Below the pieces are notes generated by a model, which was not told where the DNA came from, did not search any database, and worked only from the letters and a program-made list of their open reading frames with translations. Positions 1-8,480 of a stretch of 41,195 bases of DNA are shown piece by piece. A program made the position numbers and the translations under genes. Each line of letters starts with the position of its first letter. The stretch's first letter is position 1. The DNA is from Aminobacter sp. J41 (GTDB lineage Bacteria > Pseudomonadota > Alphaproteobacteria > Rhizobiales > Rhizobiaceae): positions 1-41,195 of the forward strand of contig NZ_JAGL01000029.1 of the NCBI RefSeq assembly GCF_000526635.1, read 5' to 3'.

Positions 1-110
1 TCGAGATAGGCCGGCTCGCAGCCGTCAAGGCAGATCGCAATCGCGCAGACGCGCGGCCATGAATAGTCCCGGCCATTGGCAGTGACGCTGACGGGAGTGT
101 GCTGGTTCAT
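1..110 (-). CDS. phnA: Phosphonoacetate hydrolase, N-terminal fragment
   Basis: The gene runs off the left edge; only the first 36 codons are present. The translation begins MNQHTPVSVTANGRDY and reaches the segment CLDGCEPAYL. This fits the N-terminus of phosphonoacetate hydrolases (alkaline phosphatase superfamily), where the Asp of the C-x-D-G-C-E motif is a metal ligand. The family cleaves the C-P bond of phosphonoacetate to acetate and phosphate. The ATG is preceded by AGGAGA at a good distance, and the gene starts 22 bases after the stop of phnW, so the two are probably one transcript. In known pathways PhnY oxidises the phosphonoacetaldehyde made by PhnW to the PhnA substrate; phnY is not in the window and could lie further left. 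The identification rests on a short piece but is strengthened by context. Confidence 0.8.
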   Translation of the reverse strand, partial: MNQHTPVSVTANGRDYSWPRVCAIAICLDGCEPAYL

Positions 111-132
111 TGAAAAGTCTCCTAAAAAATTC

Positions 133-1326
133 TCAGGCGGCAAGGCGCGAACGTTCGGCGAGCGCGGCAGCCGGCGGGGCGGCGGTGGCGACCCCCATTT
201 CTTCGAGCGACTGCTTGGCGGCAGCAACCACGCGGCGCATGACATGCTCGTCCATGCGGCCGATGCAGCCGATGCGGAACGAATCCACGACAGTCAACTT
301 GCCCGGATAGATGATGAAGCCCTTTTCCTTCATCAGCTCGTAGAAGCGGCTGAACTCGAATTTCTCGTCCGCCGGGCAGAAGAAGGTGACGATGATCGGC
401 GACAGCCAGCGGTCGTCGAGCAGGGTCTCGAAGCCGAGCTCGCGCATGCCGGCGACCATCACGTCGCGATTGCGGGCGTAGCGGGCGCCGCGACCGGCCA
501 CCCCGCCTTCAGCCTTGTGGGTCTTCAGCGCTTCGAGGAAAGCGGCCACGACATGCGTCGGCGGCGTGAAGCGCCACTGGCCGGTCTTTTCCATTGCCGC
601 CCACTGCGCGTGGATGTCGAGCGACAGCGAGTGGCTATTCCCCTTGGCGGCCTCAAGCGCCGACTTCTTGGCGATGACGAAGCCGAAGCCAGGCACGCCC
701 TCGATGCACTTGTTGGCGGACGAGACCATTGCCTCGAACGGGATCTTGCTGACCTCAAGCGGAACGGCGCCGAACGCGCTCATCGAGTCGATCAGCAGCT
801 TGCGGCCGCGCGCGAAGGTGGCTTCGGCGATTTCCGGAACCGGGTTGAGAATGCCCGAGCTCGTCTCGCAATGGATCGCAAGCACGTGGGTGATCGCCGG
901 GTCGGCGTCGAGCGCGGCACCCACCTCATCGCCACGCGGCGGCAGGTAATCGCCCTTGTCGATCAGCGTATAGGCGCGGCCGAGATACTCCATCGTCTGC
1001 GCGGCGCGCAGACCGTAGGCGCCGTTGGCGAGCACGAGGACCTTGCCATCCTTCGGCACGAAGGTGCCAAGCATCGATTCGACGCAGTAGGAGCCCGAGC
1101 CCTGCATGGGAACGCAGTCGTACTCGCCGTTCTTGTCGTCGATCAGCTCAAGCAGCCCAGTGCGCAGGGCCTTGGTCATGGCGCGGAAATCGCCGTCCCA
1201 CGAGCCCCAATCCTTCAGCATCGCCTGCTTCACTTCCCAGGAGGTGGTAAGCGGGCCAGGCGTCAGCAGGAACGGCTCGCCAAGACGCGGATCTTCAAAG
1301 GCTGATGCAGCTGCATCGTTCGACAT
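133..1326 (-). CDS. phnW: 2-aminoethylphosphonate--pyruvate transaminase
   Basis: A 397-residue PLP-dependent class V aminotransferase that moves the amino group of 2-aminoethylphosphonate to pyruvate, giving phosphonoacetaldehyde and alanine. The N-terminal segment LLTPGPLTTS is typical of the PhnW branch. The lysine in SSANKCIEGVPGFGF is the expected PLP Schiff-base residue. RIGCIGRMDEHVM near the C-terminus is also characteristic. The ATG at 1326 has GGAGG about ten bases upstream. It is followed closely by phnA and preceded by a 229-base gap from the transporter genes; that gap contains a perfect inverted repeat, so phnW probably has its own regulated promoter. Length is slightly above the usual 360-370 residues because of a short extended N-terminus and an alanine-rich C-terminus. 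Confidence 0.95.
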   Translation of the reverse strand: MSNDAAASAFEDPRLGEPFLLTPGPLTTSWEVKQAMLKDWGSWDGDFRAMTKALRTGLLELIDDKNGEYDCVPMQGSGSYCVESMLGTFVPKDGKVLVLANGAYGLRAAQTMEYLGRAYTLIDKGDYLPPRGDEVGAALDADPAITHVLAIHCETSSGILNPVPEIAEATFARGRKLLIDSMSAFGAVPLEVSKIPFEAMVSSANKCIEGVPGFGFVIAKKSALEAAKGNSHSLSLDIHAQWAAMEKTGQWRFTPPTHVVAAFLEALKTHKAEGGVAGRGARYARNRDVMVAGMRELGFETLLDDRWLSPIIVTFFCPADEKFEFSRFYELMKEKGFIIYPGKLTVVDSFRIGCIGRMDEHVMRRVVAAAKQSLEEMGVATAAPPAAALAERSRLAA

Positions 1327-1385
1327 TTTCCAGAACCTCCGGGAACGGTATTTGAGGCGACACTGATGCGCCCCAGATCATATGT

Positions 1386-1419
1386 AAAATCGTTAATTCC
1401 TATTGGACCTAACGATTTT
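1386..1419. promoter_or_regulatory. Perfect inverted repeat upstream of phnW, candidate operator
   Basis: The arms AAAATCGTTA (1386-1395) and TAACGATTTT (1410-1419) are exact reverse complements separated by 14 bases. The site lies 60-93 bases upstream of the phnW start in an AT-rich patch, where a promoter is expected. AEP catabolic genes are commonly controlled by LysR- or GntR-type regulators, but no regulator gene is in the window, so the binding protein is unknown. Confidence 0.5.
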
Positions 1420-1477
1420 TCCGATTAACTATCCGCCTGTGCGGATTGCTCGTCCGCAGATGCGGGAAGCCGCCGCA

Positions 1478-1557
1478 GGGACGGAGTAATCTCCGTCCCG
1501 CAGTCCCGTCTGGGCGTAAATTTTTCCCCAACAAGGCGAGGGCGTTGAACCGCCCTC
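1478..1557 (-). terminator. Two hairpins after the permease gene, weak terminator candidates
   Basis: Stem 1 is GAGGGCG (1538-1544) with CGCCCTC (1551-1557); it overlaps the permease stop codon. Stem 2 is GGGACGGAG (1478-1486) with CTCCGTCCC (1491-1499) around a TAAT loop. Neither has a strong T tract directly after it on the minus strand, so they may only slow or stabilise transcripts before phnW. Confidence 0.4.
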
Positions 1558-3271
1558 AGCGCTGGCGCCAGGCCTGCAGGCGTCCGAACACGAACCGGTC
1601 GAGCACGATGTGCAGCGCCTTCACGCCGATGGCCGTTCCGACAAGCAGCGTCGCCATCGCCGCGGCGCCCGCGATGAAGCCTGCCTCGTCCATGTGAACG
1701 ATCGAGATTGAGGCGAGCTTGGTGCCGGCGCCATAGAGGAAGATCACTGCCGAGACGGTCGTCAGCGCGTTGACGAACATGTAGACGGCCACGTCCAGGA
1801 TCGCTGGCATGCAGATCGGCACCGTCACGCGCCTGAAGGTGCGCCAGAACGGCACCTTGAGCGACGCGGACACCGCCTCGAACTCGCGGTCGATCTGCTT
1901 CAGCGCCGTCAGGCAGGTGATGTGCGAGACGGTGTAGAAGTGCGTCACCGTGTTGATCACCAGGATCGCCAGCGTCGCATAGAGGAAGTTGAGCGGATTC
2001 CACGGCGCATTGAAGAAGAAGATGTAGCCGAGGCCGAGCACCAGTCCCGGCACCGCCACCGGCATCATCGCCAGGAAGTGCGCGAACGCGCGCATGACAG
2101 GCGAGGCCTGCGTCTTCTCGATCAGATACGCGCCGGTGAAGATGATCGCCGTGCCGATTATCGCCGTCAGCGCCGCCATCTGCAGAGAGGTAAAGTAGGG
2201 AGCCCAGCCCATCGGCTCGTAGCGCTGGAAGTTGTAGTTGTTCAGCGTGAGACTGAGATTGTACGGCCAGTATTTGATGAACGACGCCCAGATCGCGATG
2301 CCGAGCGCGACGGCCAGCAGCAGGCCGACGAACAGGCAATAGGCGGTGAAGCCGAGATCGCGCCGCGACGACGGCTTCGGCTGGTAGGGCACCGCGCGCG
2401 CCGAAAGCAGCGCCACCTGACGGCGGTTGGTCGCTCGATCGACCACGAAGGCGAGGATCGCCGGCACCAGCAGGATCATGCCGACAACCGCGCCCATCTC
2501 GAAATTCTGCTGGCCGACCACAGCACGATAAACGTCAGTTGCGAGCACGTTGAACTGGCCGCCGATCACCTTCGGGATACCGAAGTCGGTGATGACGAGG
2601 GTAAAGACCACGAAAGCGGCGCTGATGAGACCGTAGCGCGCACCCGGCAGCGTCACGGTGAAGAAGATGCGGCGCTTCGGCGTGCCCAGCGCATCGGCAA
2701 CCTCATAGAGGCGGCCGTCAGAGATGCTGAGCGCGGTGACGAGGATCAGCATCGCGTGCGGGAAGGTGTAGGTCACCTGCGAGATGACGATGCCGATCGG
2801 GCCATAGATCGAATGCCCGAACAACAGGCCCTTGGCGAAGCCCTGGTTGCCGAAGATGTAGACCAGCGACAGCGCCGACATCAACGACGGCGCAAACAGC
2901 GGCAAGAGCGCCAGCGCGTAGAAGAACGGCTTGGCCGGCATGCAGGTGCGCGTCAGCGCATAGGCATAGGTAAAGGCGAGCGGTATGACGATCGCCGTCG
3001 ACAGAACCGCGACCCAGACGCTGTTGAACAGCGAGTCCATCAGGATCGGGTTCGAGAAATAGGCGCCGAAATTGGCAAGGCCGACGAACTGCCCCGCGGC
3101 GTTCAGAAACGCCTTCGACAACAACGTCCACAGCGGCAGCACAATGCCGACAACGAGCGCAAGGCAGAGGACTAGCAGCAGGCCGTTTGCTATCCGCTCC
3201 TCGCTGAGGAGGCGGCGTGCCGGACGTGCGGCAACCGCCGTGGCATGTTCAGGCGACGCGGCGATGCTCAT
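1556..3271 (-). CDS. Putative 2-aminoethylphosphonate ABC transporter, fused double permease
   Basis: A 571-residue inner-membrane protein with two binding-protein-dependent permease halves joined head to tail, roughly residues 20-270 and 310-565, each with about six hydrophobic segments. This is the architecture of the putative AEP transporter permease family in rhizobia, and also of ThiP/FbpB-type permeases. The ATG overlaps the stop codon of the upstream ATPase gene (ATGA, 3268-3271), implying translational coupling. The downstream phnW-phnA genes point to aminoethylphosphonate as substrate. An iron(III) or polyamine role would be the alternative on sequence alone, but context makes it less likely. 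Confidence 0.88.
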   Translation of the reverse strand: MSIAASPEHATAVAARPARRLLSEERIANGLLLVLCLALVVGIVLPLWTLLSKAFLNAAGQFVGLANFGAYFSNPILMDSLFNSVWVAVLSTAIVIPLAFTYAYALTRTCMPAKPFFYALALLPLFAPSLMSALSLVYIFGNQGFAKGLLFGHSIYGPIGIVISQVTYTFPHAMLILVTALSISDGRLYEVADALGTPKRRIFFTVTLPGARYGLISAAFVVFTLVITDFGIPKVIGGQFNVLATDVYRAVVGQQNFEMGAVVGMILLVPAILAFVVDRATNRRQVALLSARAVPYQPKPSSRRDLGFTAYCLFVGLLLAVALGIAIWASFIKYWPYNLSLTLNNYNFQRYEPMGWAPYFTSLQMAALTAIIGTAIIFTGAYLIEKTQASPVMRAFAHFLAMMPVAVPGLVLGLGYIFFFNAPWNPLNFLYATLAILVINTVTHFYTVSHITCLTALKQIDREFEAVSASLKVPFWRTFRRVTVPICMPAILDVAVYMFVNALTTVSAVIFLYGAGTKLASISIVHMDEAGFIAGAAAMATLLVGTAIGVKALHIVLDRFVFGRLQAWRQR

Positions 3272-4395
3272 GCCGCGACCTCCTGCGCATGCGCCTCACC
3301 GTTCGGGAAGACGCGCAGCGCCTCGGGCGGCAGCGCCACCCAGATTTTCTGGCCGCGCTCGACCGCGAGGTCGCGCATCAGGTTGGCGGAGAAATCGGCA
3401 AAGAGCGGCGTCTTCACGCCGGCAATTCCGAGCTTGGCGCGGCAGAACGCGCCCATGAATTCGAGCTCCTCGACCTCGGCGTGCAGTGCGTTGACGTCAT
3501 CGGGGCTGACGTTGCGCACGCGCACCTCTTCGGGGCGCAGACCAACCGAAACCGGACTGCCGGGCAAGAAGCCGCGGCAGTCGTCGCACGCGACGTTGAT
3601 GCCCGCGAAGCTGACCTTGCCCTTCTCGAACAGCGTGCCGTGGAAGAAGTTCATCTTGCCGACGAAATCTGCCACGAAGGCGGTCGCCGGCCGGCGGTAG
3701 ATCTCGTTGGGCGTGCCGATCTGCTCGATGACACCGTGGTTCATCACCACGATGCGGTCGGCCATGGTGAGCGCCTCTTCCTGGTCGTGCGTCACCATGA
3801 TAGTGGTCACGCCAAGGCGCCGCTGCAGGTCGCAGATCTGCTCGCGAAGGTGCAAACGCACGCGCGCATCGAGTGCCGACAGCGGCTCATCGAGAAGGAG
3901 CAGGCCCGGCGAGGTTGCGAGCGCACGGGCGAGCGCCACGCGCTGCTGCTGGCCGCCGGAAAGCTGGATCGGAAATTTCTTGCCCTGGTCGGGCAGGCCA
4001 ACAAGCGCGAGCAACGAGGAAACGCGCGTTTCGATCTCGGCCCGCGGCGTGCGGCGGTTGACGAGGCCATAGGCGATGTTGTCGGCGACTGTCAGGTTCG
4101 GGAACAGCGCATAGGACTGGAAGACGATGCCGAAATCCCGTTCGGAAGGCGGCGCATTGGAGACATCGACTCCGCCGATCTCGATACTGCCTTGATCCTG
4201 CCGGTCGAGGCCGGCAATGGCCCGCAGCAGCGTCGTCTTCCCGCAGCCCGAGGGGCCAAGGAAGCAGACAAACTCTCCGCTCGCCACATCGAGGTCGATG
4301 CCATGCAGCGCCGTAAAGGCGCCGAACCTCTTGAAAAGGCCGCGAACTCGCAGCGACGAGGAGCGAACACTGGGGTCTTTGGACGGGATATTCAA
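3268..4395 (-). CDS. Putative 2-aminoethylphosphonate ABC transporter ATPase
   Basis: A 375-residue ABC ATPase of the CUT1/iron-polyamine type. It has a Walker A motif GPSGCGKTT near residue 50, a signature [15 protein letters not shown], Walker [13 protein letters not shown] and the switch histidine in [15 protein letters not shown]-like C-terminal region follows (about 270-370), including the segment [12 protein letters not shown]. The start appears to be TTG at 4395, because AGGAGAG sits six bases upstream and no ATG lies near; this is an unusual start codon. It energises the double permease encoded next, with which it overlaps by four bases. It is separated from the binding-protein gene by a 187-base spacer containing strong hairpins. 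Confidence 0.88.
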   Translation of the reverse strand: MNIPSKDPSVRSSSLRVRGLFKRFGAFTALHGIDLDVASGEFVCFLGPSGCGKTTLLRAIAGLDRQDQGSIEIGGVDVSNAPPSERDFGIVFQSYALFPNLTVADNIAYGLVNRRTPRAEIETRVSSLLALVGLPDQGKKFPIQLSGGQQQRVALARALATSPGLLLLDEPLSALDARVRLHLREQICDLQRRLGVTTIMVTHDQEEALTMADRIVVMNHGVIEQIGTPNEIYRRPATAFVADFVGKMNFFHGTLFEKGKVSFAGINVACDDCRGFLPGSPVSVGLRPEEVRVRNVSPDDVNALHAEVEELEFMGAFCRAKLGIAGVKTPLFADFSANLMRDLAVERGQKIWVALPPEALRVFPNGEAHAQEVAA

Positions 4396-4430
4396 ACTTC
4401 TCTCCTGACGGGCACGATAGTTCCGAGGAA

Positions 4431-4584
4431 AGGCGCATTTTGAGCGCCTAGCCCGCGCCGCAGGTCACTTCGAACAACCGCATCGGGGTGGCACGAAGGA
4501 GAGGCGGCTGGCGTTGGCTCGCCCCCGTGTGGGGCCGGAGCAGCAGGCAGCCCGGAGGCTGCCCGCGGGACGGACCGGTCCGTC
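4431..4584 (-). terminator. Intercistronic hairpins between binding-protein and ATPase genes
   Basis: Reading along the minus strand from the binding-protein stop codon there are three stems. First is a 16-base perfect palindrome with halves GACGGACC and GGTCCGTC (4569-4584). Second is a stem GGCAGCC/GGCTGCC (4546-4563). Third is AGGCGC/GCGCCT (4431-4449). None has a U tract. Such spacers in ABC operons often cause partial termination or protect the 5' mRNA, giving more binding protein than ATPase; that role is inferred here. Confidence 0.5.
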
Positions 4585-5611
4585 AGTTCTTCGGAGCCGC
4601 CTTGGACTCGTAGCGCTTGCTCCACTCGGCGAGGATGCGCTCGCGGTTCGCAGCCATCCAGGCGAAGTCGTTGTCGATCAGCTTCGCTTCCATGTTCTCC
4701 GGATAGCCGTCCGGAGTGTTCTGCACCTCAGGATGAGCAACGACTGCATAAGTCTGCGAGTAGACCTCGTTGGCTTCCTTCGAGGCGCCCCAGTCCGCGA
4801 CCTTCTTAGCGAGATCGAGGTTCTTCGAGCCCTTCACGATCGCCGTCGCTTCCATTTCCCAGCCGGAGCCTTCTTCCGGAACGACGATCTCCAGCGGCGC
4901 GCCCTGCGAACGCTCGTAGACGCCGCGCATGTCGAGGGCGATACCAGCGACGCGCTCGCCGCGGGCAGCCTGGACGCAAGGAGCCGAACCGGAGTGGAGG
5001 TAGGCCGCAATGTTCTCATGCAGGCCGTCCATGAACTTCCAGCCCTCTTCCTCGCCCATCATCTGCAGCCAGCCGCCCACCATCAGGTAGCCGGTGCCGG
5101 ACGAGGCCGGGTGCGGCATGACGATCTTGTCCTTGAACTCGGGCTTCAGCAGATCCTTCCACGAGGTCGGCTGCGCGATGCCTGCGCCCTCAGCTTCGGC
5201 GCTGTTGAAGCAGACGACGCCGACATAGGCGTCCATCCCAGTCCAGGTCGGGGCGTCGCGACGGTCGCGGAACTTTTCGCGCAGGCCATCCTGGGCGGCC
5301 GGCTTGTAGCTTTCGAGCAGGCCCTTTTCGTCGAACATCAGCAGGCTCGACAGTGCGAGGCCGAGCACCATGTCGGCCTGGGGATTCTCTGCCTCGGCAA
5401 GGAAACGGGCGGTGATGACGCCGGTGGAGTCGCGGACCCAGACGACCTCGACTTCCGGCACGGCAGCTTCGATCGCCTGCTTGAACGGCTCAAGCTGGTC
5501 GTTTTCGACTGCGGTGTAAATCGTGAGTGGTGTGCGCTGCTGCGCCTCGGCCATGCCGGTGACTGCAAGCGCAACGGCGGCCGCAAGACCGGCCTTAAAC
5601 AGTGATCTCAT
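4583..5611 (-). CDS. Putative 2-aminoethylphosphonate ABC transporter substrate-binding protein
   Basis: A 342-residue periplasmic binding protein. The ATG at 5611 is chosen over the upstream in-frame ATG at 5659 because GAGGGAG precedes it and a standard signal peptide then begins the protein (MRSLFKAGLAAAVALAVTG, cleavage near AEAQ-QR). The mature protein starts with LTIYTAVENDQLEPFKQ, typical of the Fbp/PotD-like fold used for aminoethylphosphonate in the PhnS2 group. TGVITARFLAE and GTGYLMVGGW are further family-like segments. It is the first gene of the transporter operon (binding protein, ATPase, permease) and delivers substrate to the double permease. Substrate assignment relies on the linked phnW and phnA genes. 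Confidence 0.88.
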   Translation of the reverse strand: MRSLFKAGLAAAVALAVTGMAEAQQRTPLTIYTAVENDQLEPFKQAIEAAVPEVEVVWVRDSTGVITARFLAEAENPQADMVLGLALSSLLMFDEKGLLESYKPAAQDGLREKFRDRRDAPTWTGMDAYVGVVCFNSAEAEGAGIAQPTSWKDLLKPEFKDKIVMPHPASSGTGYLMVGGWLQMMGEEEGWKFMDGLHENIAAYLHSGSAPCVQAARGERVAGIALDMRGVYERSQGAPLEIVVPEEGSGWEMEATAIVKGSKNLDLAKKVADWGASKEANEVYSQTYAVVAHPEVQNTPDGYPENMEAKLIDNDFAWMAANRERILAEWSKRYESKAAPKN

Positions 5612-5953
5612 GCGTAGTGCTCCCTCTTCTTTACGCCGCCGGTTCCATGCGACGGCCATGCCCTTGTCGTTTTGCGCATCACTGCGCTCCGATGTGTCCT
5701 GTTACACGTCAGCGCGTCGGCCTCCCATCTGACCGACGGCCAAAGTCTTTTCACTCTCCTTGATGTGTGTAGATGACAGCCGTGTGAAGGCGATTGCCAG
5801 CGACAGAGCCATACCATGCGGACCTGTTCATTTCCGGCATCCAACTTCCTTCGACCGAGCCTTGTCTTTCCGACCGTAGGTGCAACCCAGACATTTGAAT
5901 AATCGATAATTTTAATGCACCTGAAAGTCTACCTTATATACTGATCTTGCCGA
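5612..5953. promoter_or_regulatory. Promoter region of the phosphonate transporter operon (342 bases, no gene)
   Basis: There is no convincing reading frame here. The stretch must hold the promoter of the minus-strand transporter operon. Bases about 5895-5940 are strikingly AT-rich for this genome and contain a short palindromic core around ATCGAT. That fits a regulator or RNA polymerase site, but it lies about 280 bases from the start codon. It also separates the operon from the downstream end of the DUF1192 gene. The inverted repeat seen upstream of phnW does not recur here. Confidence 0.4.
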
Positions 5954-6145
5954 TCAGCGTCGGAACAAGGACTCCGCGGCGAGCCTGCTGCTTCCCTTGC
6001 TGACAAGCTCTGCTTCGAGGCGCTTCACCTCCGCCTTGAGCTGTTCGATGCGCTCGCGCAGTTCATCTACCGAGAGCAATGAAAGGTCCTGCCCGATCTC
6101 GTGGACCTTCTTCGGCCTCAAGGGTTCATCATCGAACAGTGCCAT
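5954..6145 (-). CDS. DUF1192 domain protein
   Basis: A 63-residue protein beginning MALFDDEPLRPKKVHEIGQD. A leucine/glutamate-rich helix follows, predicted as a short coiled coil (LSVDELRERIEQLKAEVKRLEAEL). This matches DUF1192, a small conserved alphaproteobacterial family of unknown function. An in-frame extension upstream to 6385 is rejected, because AAGGAG stands six bases before the ATG at 6145 and the extension overlaps the divergent oxidoreductase gene. The start lies 82 bases from that gene's start, so a divergent promoter region lies between. Confidence 0.85.
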   Translation of the reverse strand: MALFDDEPLRPKKVHEIGQDLSLLSVDELRERIEQLKAEVKRLEAELVSKGSSRLAAESLFRR

Positions 6146-6227
6146 TTTGAACTCCTTCAATTGCCCTGGCGGAAACAAGTCTACATAAGGACCACAATGA
6201 AGGAAACGCAGGGATGAGGTGGCAGAG

Positions 6228-7223
6228 ATGATTCCCGAGGTGATGACCGCGATTGCCATCAGCGAGCCGGGCAACCCGTTGGTGCTGAAGCCCGAACGGC
6301 GGCCGGTGCCGCAGCCGGGCGAAGGCGAGATCCTGATCCGGGTCCGCGCCGCCGGCGTCAACCGGCCGGACGTCCTGCAGCGCAAGGGCGCCTACCCGCC
6401 GCCGCCCGGCGCATCCGACCTTCCGGGTCTGGAAGCCGCTGGTGAAGTCGCTGCGGTCGGCAACGGCGTCACCCGCTGGCGCGTCGGCGACGGTGTTGCT
6501 GCACTCACGGCTGGCGGCGGCTATGCCGAATATGTCGTCGTCCACGAAACCAATGCGCTGCCGATCCCGCACGGATTTACTTTCACCGAAGCGGCAGCAA
6601 TCCCGGAGACCTTCTTCACCGTCTGGCACAACGTCTTCCAGCGCGGCGGGCTGAAGGCGGGCGAGGACTTTCTCGTCCACGGCGGCTCGTCCGGCATCGG
6701 CACCACCGCGATCCAGCTCGCCAACGCCTTCGGCGCGCGGGTCTTCACAACGGCGGGGAGCGAGGAGAAGTGCCTCGCCTGCGTCAGCCTCGGCGCCACC
6801 CGCGCCATCAACTACCGGGAGGAAGATTTCGTCCGCGTCGTCAAGGAGGAGACCGGCGGCAAGGGCGTCGAGGTAATCCTCGACATGGTTGGTGGCGATT
6901 ATGTCGACCGCAACTACCACGCCGCCGCCGTCGAGGGCCGCATCGTCCAGATCGCCACGCTTGGCGGTGCCAAGGCCACCGCCGACATCTCGCGGCTGAT
7001 GGTCAAGCGCCTCACCCATACCGGCTCGACGCTGCGGCCCCGCTCGGTCGAGTTCAAGGCGAAGATCGCCGCCGAACTCGAGGCGAAGGTCTGGCCGCTG
7101 CTTGCCGCCCGCAAGGTGCAGCCGGTCATGGACATGATCTTCCCGCTCACCGAGGCCTGGCGCGCGCACGAGCGCATGGAGGAAGGCGAGCACATCGGCA
7201 AGATCGTGCTCGACGTATTCTGA
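6228..7223 (+). CDS. NAD(P)H quinone oxidoreductase (PIG3/QOR-type zinc-independent MDR)
   Basis: A 331-residue medium-chain dehydrogenase/reductase. The N-terminal GroES-like part contains AAGVNRPDVLQRKG and GLEAAGEVAAVGNGV. The Rossmann part contains HGGSSGIGTTAIQLANAFGA, with the NADPH-binding glycine pattern. The zinc ligands of alcohol dehydrogenases are absent, as expected for quinone oxidoreductases of the PIG3 group. The ATG at 6228 has GAGGTGG just upstream; a GTG at 6219 and an ATG at 6243 are alternative starts. The downstream GFA gene begins 13 bases after the stop, so the two are probably co-transcribed. The physiological substrate cannot be told from sequence. Confidence 0.9.
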   Translation: MIPEVMTAIAISEPGNPLVLKPERRPVPQPGEGEILIRVRAAGVNRPDVLQRKGAYPPPPGASDLPGLEAAGEVAAVGNGVTRWRVGDGVAALTAGGGYAEYVVVHETNALPIPHGFTFTEAAAIPETFFTVWHNVFQRGGLKAGEDFLVHGGSSGIGTTAIQLANAFGARVFTTAGSEEKCLACVSLGATRAINYREEDFVRVVKEETGGKGVEVILDMVGGDYVDRNYHAAAVEGRIVQIATLGGAKATADISRLMVKRLTHTGSTLRPRSVEFKAKIAAELEAKVWPLLAARKVQPVMDMIFPLTEAWRAHERMEEGEHIGKIVLDVF

Positions 7224-7236
7224 GAGGAAAGAAGCA

Positions 7237-7659
7237 ATGACCACCTACAACGGCGCGTGCCACTGCGGTGCGGTGCGCTTCCGCACGAAACTCAAGAACG
7301 GTCTTGCCAGCGCGCGCCGTTGCAACTGCTCGCTGTGCCGCATGCGCGGGGCGATCGCCGTGGGTGCGGCTCGCGACGAGTTCGAGATCGTCGAGGGGGC
7401 TGAGCAGCTATCCACCTACACCTTCAACACCGGCACCGCGCAGCACTATTTCTGCTCGCAGTGCGGCATCTACACCCATCACCTTCGTCGTTCGAACCAG
7501 AATGAGTACGGCGTCAATGTCGCGTGCCTGGAAGGCATAAGCCCGTTCGATTTCGAGGAAGTACTGGTCATAGACGGGATCAACCACCCGGCCGACGACA
7601 AGGAGCAAAAGGGCCCGCGCATAGCCGGAACGCTGCACTTTGTGCGTAACGACGGGTAA
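7237..7659 (+). CDS. GFA family protein (CENP-V/glutathione-dependent formaldehyde-activating-like)
   Basis: A 140-residue single-domain protein with the zinc-binding cysteine pattern of the GFA family: CHCGAVRF near residue 9, CNCSLCRMRG near residue 30 and FCSQCGIYTHH near residue 75. Members bind zinc. The founding member, Gfa, was linked to glutathione-formaldehyde adduct formation, but most homologues, probably including this one, have no proven reaction. It follows the oxidoreductase gene by 13 bases with a GAGGAAAG ribosome site, suggesting an operon and a possible shared redox or detoxification role. Confidence 0.88.
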   Translation: MTTYNGACHCGAVRFRTKLKNGLASARRCNCSLCRMRGAIAVGAARDEFEIVEGAEQLSTYTFNTGTAQHYFCSQCGIYTHHLRRSNQNEYGVNVACLEGISPFDFEEVLVIDGINHPADDKEQKGPRIAGTLHFVRNDG

Positions 7660-7787
7660 CTCGGCTTTTCTGCCGCTTTTCGTTGCGGACGGAACAAAAT
7701 GCCGCTATATGCGTCACTGATTTCCCATAAATTGGTGGCTTGCCACCGCCCGCGACAGGGACGCGGGCGAACGAGAGGATTTATCCT

Positions 7788-8477
7788 ATGGCCAACACAC
7801 TGCTGATGCCGAAGGCGACCGCCGTCTGGCTGGTTGACAACACGGCACTGTCGTTCGACCAGATCGCCACCTTCTGCAAGCTGCATCCGCTTGAGGTCAA
7901 GGCTATCGCCGATGGTGAAGCCGCGCAGGGCATCAAGGGTCTCGATCCGATCATCACCGGTCAGCTGACGCGTGAGGAGATTGCCCGCGGCGAAGCGGAC
8001 ACGAACTACCGCCTCAAGCTGTCCGACCCGAAGGTTCGCGTGCCGGAGTCGAAGCGCCGCACGCCGCGCTACACGCCACTGTCGAAGCGCCAGGACCGCC
8101 CGAACGCGATCCTGTGGCTGGTCAAGAACCATCCGGAGCTCAAGGACGCGCAGATCTCGCGCCTCGTCGGCACGACCAAGTCTACGATCGAGCAGATCCG
8201 CAACCGCAGCCACTGGAACTCGGCCAACCTGGTTCCGATGGATCCGGTCACGCTTGGCCTGTGCTCGCAGATCGACCTTGATCTCGAAGTCCAGCGTGCG
8301 TCGCGCGGCCTGCCGCCGGCACCGCCGACCGGCGACACCCTGCTGCCCGCCTCGATGACGGAAGATCTCGACATCAACGAGAACCAGGAAGACGAAGAAC
8401 TGGACGCAGATGCCGTCTTCGCGAAGCTGTCCTCGCTGAAGTCGACCCGTCAGGACGAGGACGAAGACGAGGAGTAA
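7788..8477 (+). CDS. trcR: DUF1013 protein, cell cycle transcriptional regulator TrcR
   Basis: A 229-residue protein beginning MANTLLMPKATAVWLVDNTALSF. The N-terminal half resembles a helix-turn-helix (SFDQIATFCKLHPLEVKAIADG), with a second HTH-like segment at about residues 110-140 (PELKDAQISRLVGTTKSTIEQI). The C-terminus is very acidic, with an aspartate/glutamate run at the end. The whole is characteristic of DUF1013, an alphaproteobacterial family annotated as TrcR. The ATG at 7788 follows GAGAGGA; an in-frame ATG at 7740 lacks a ribosome site. It stands alone, with a 128-base upstream spacer that presumably carries its promoter. Regulatory targets cannot be deduced here. Confidence 0.88.
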   Translation: MANTLLMPKATAVWLVDNTALSFDQIATFCKLHPLEVKAIADGEAAQGIKGLDPIITGQLTREEIARGEADTNYRLKLSDPKVRVPESKRRTPRYTPLSKRQDRPNAILWLVKNHPELKDAQISRLVGTTKSTIEQIRNRSHWNSANLVPMDPVTLGLCSQIDLDLEVQRASRGLPPAPPTGDTLLPASMTEDLDINENQEDEELDADAVFAKLSSLKSTRQDEDEDEE

Positions 8478-8480
8478 TCC

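Noticed and set aside
76-1305. 409-codon plus-strand open frame opposite phnW
   Set aside because: It is the mirror of the well-supported phnW gene; the translation is rich in Arg, His and Glu with no family character and no ribosome site.
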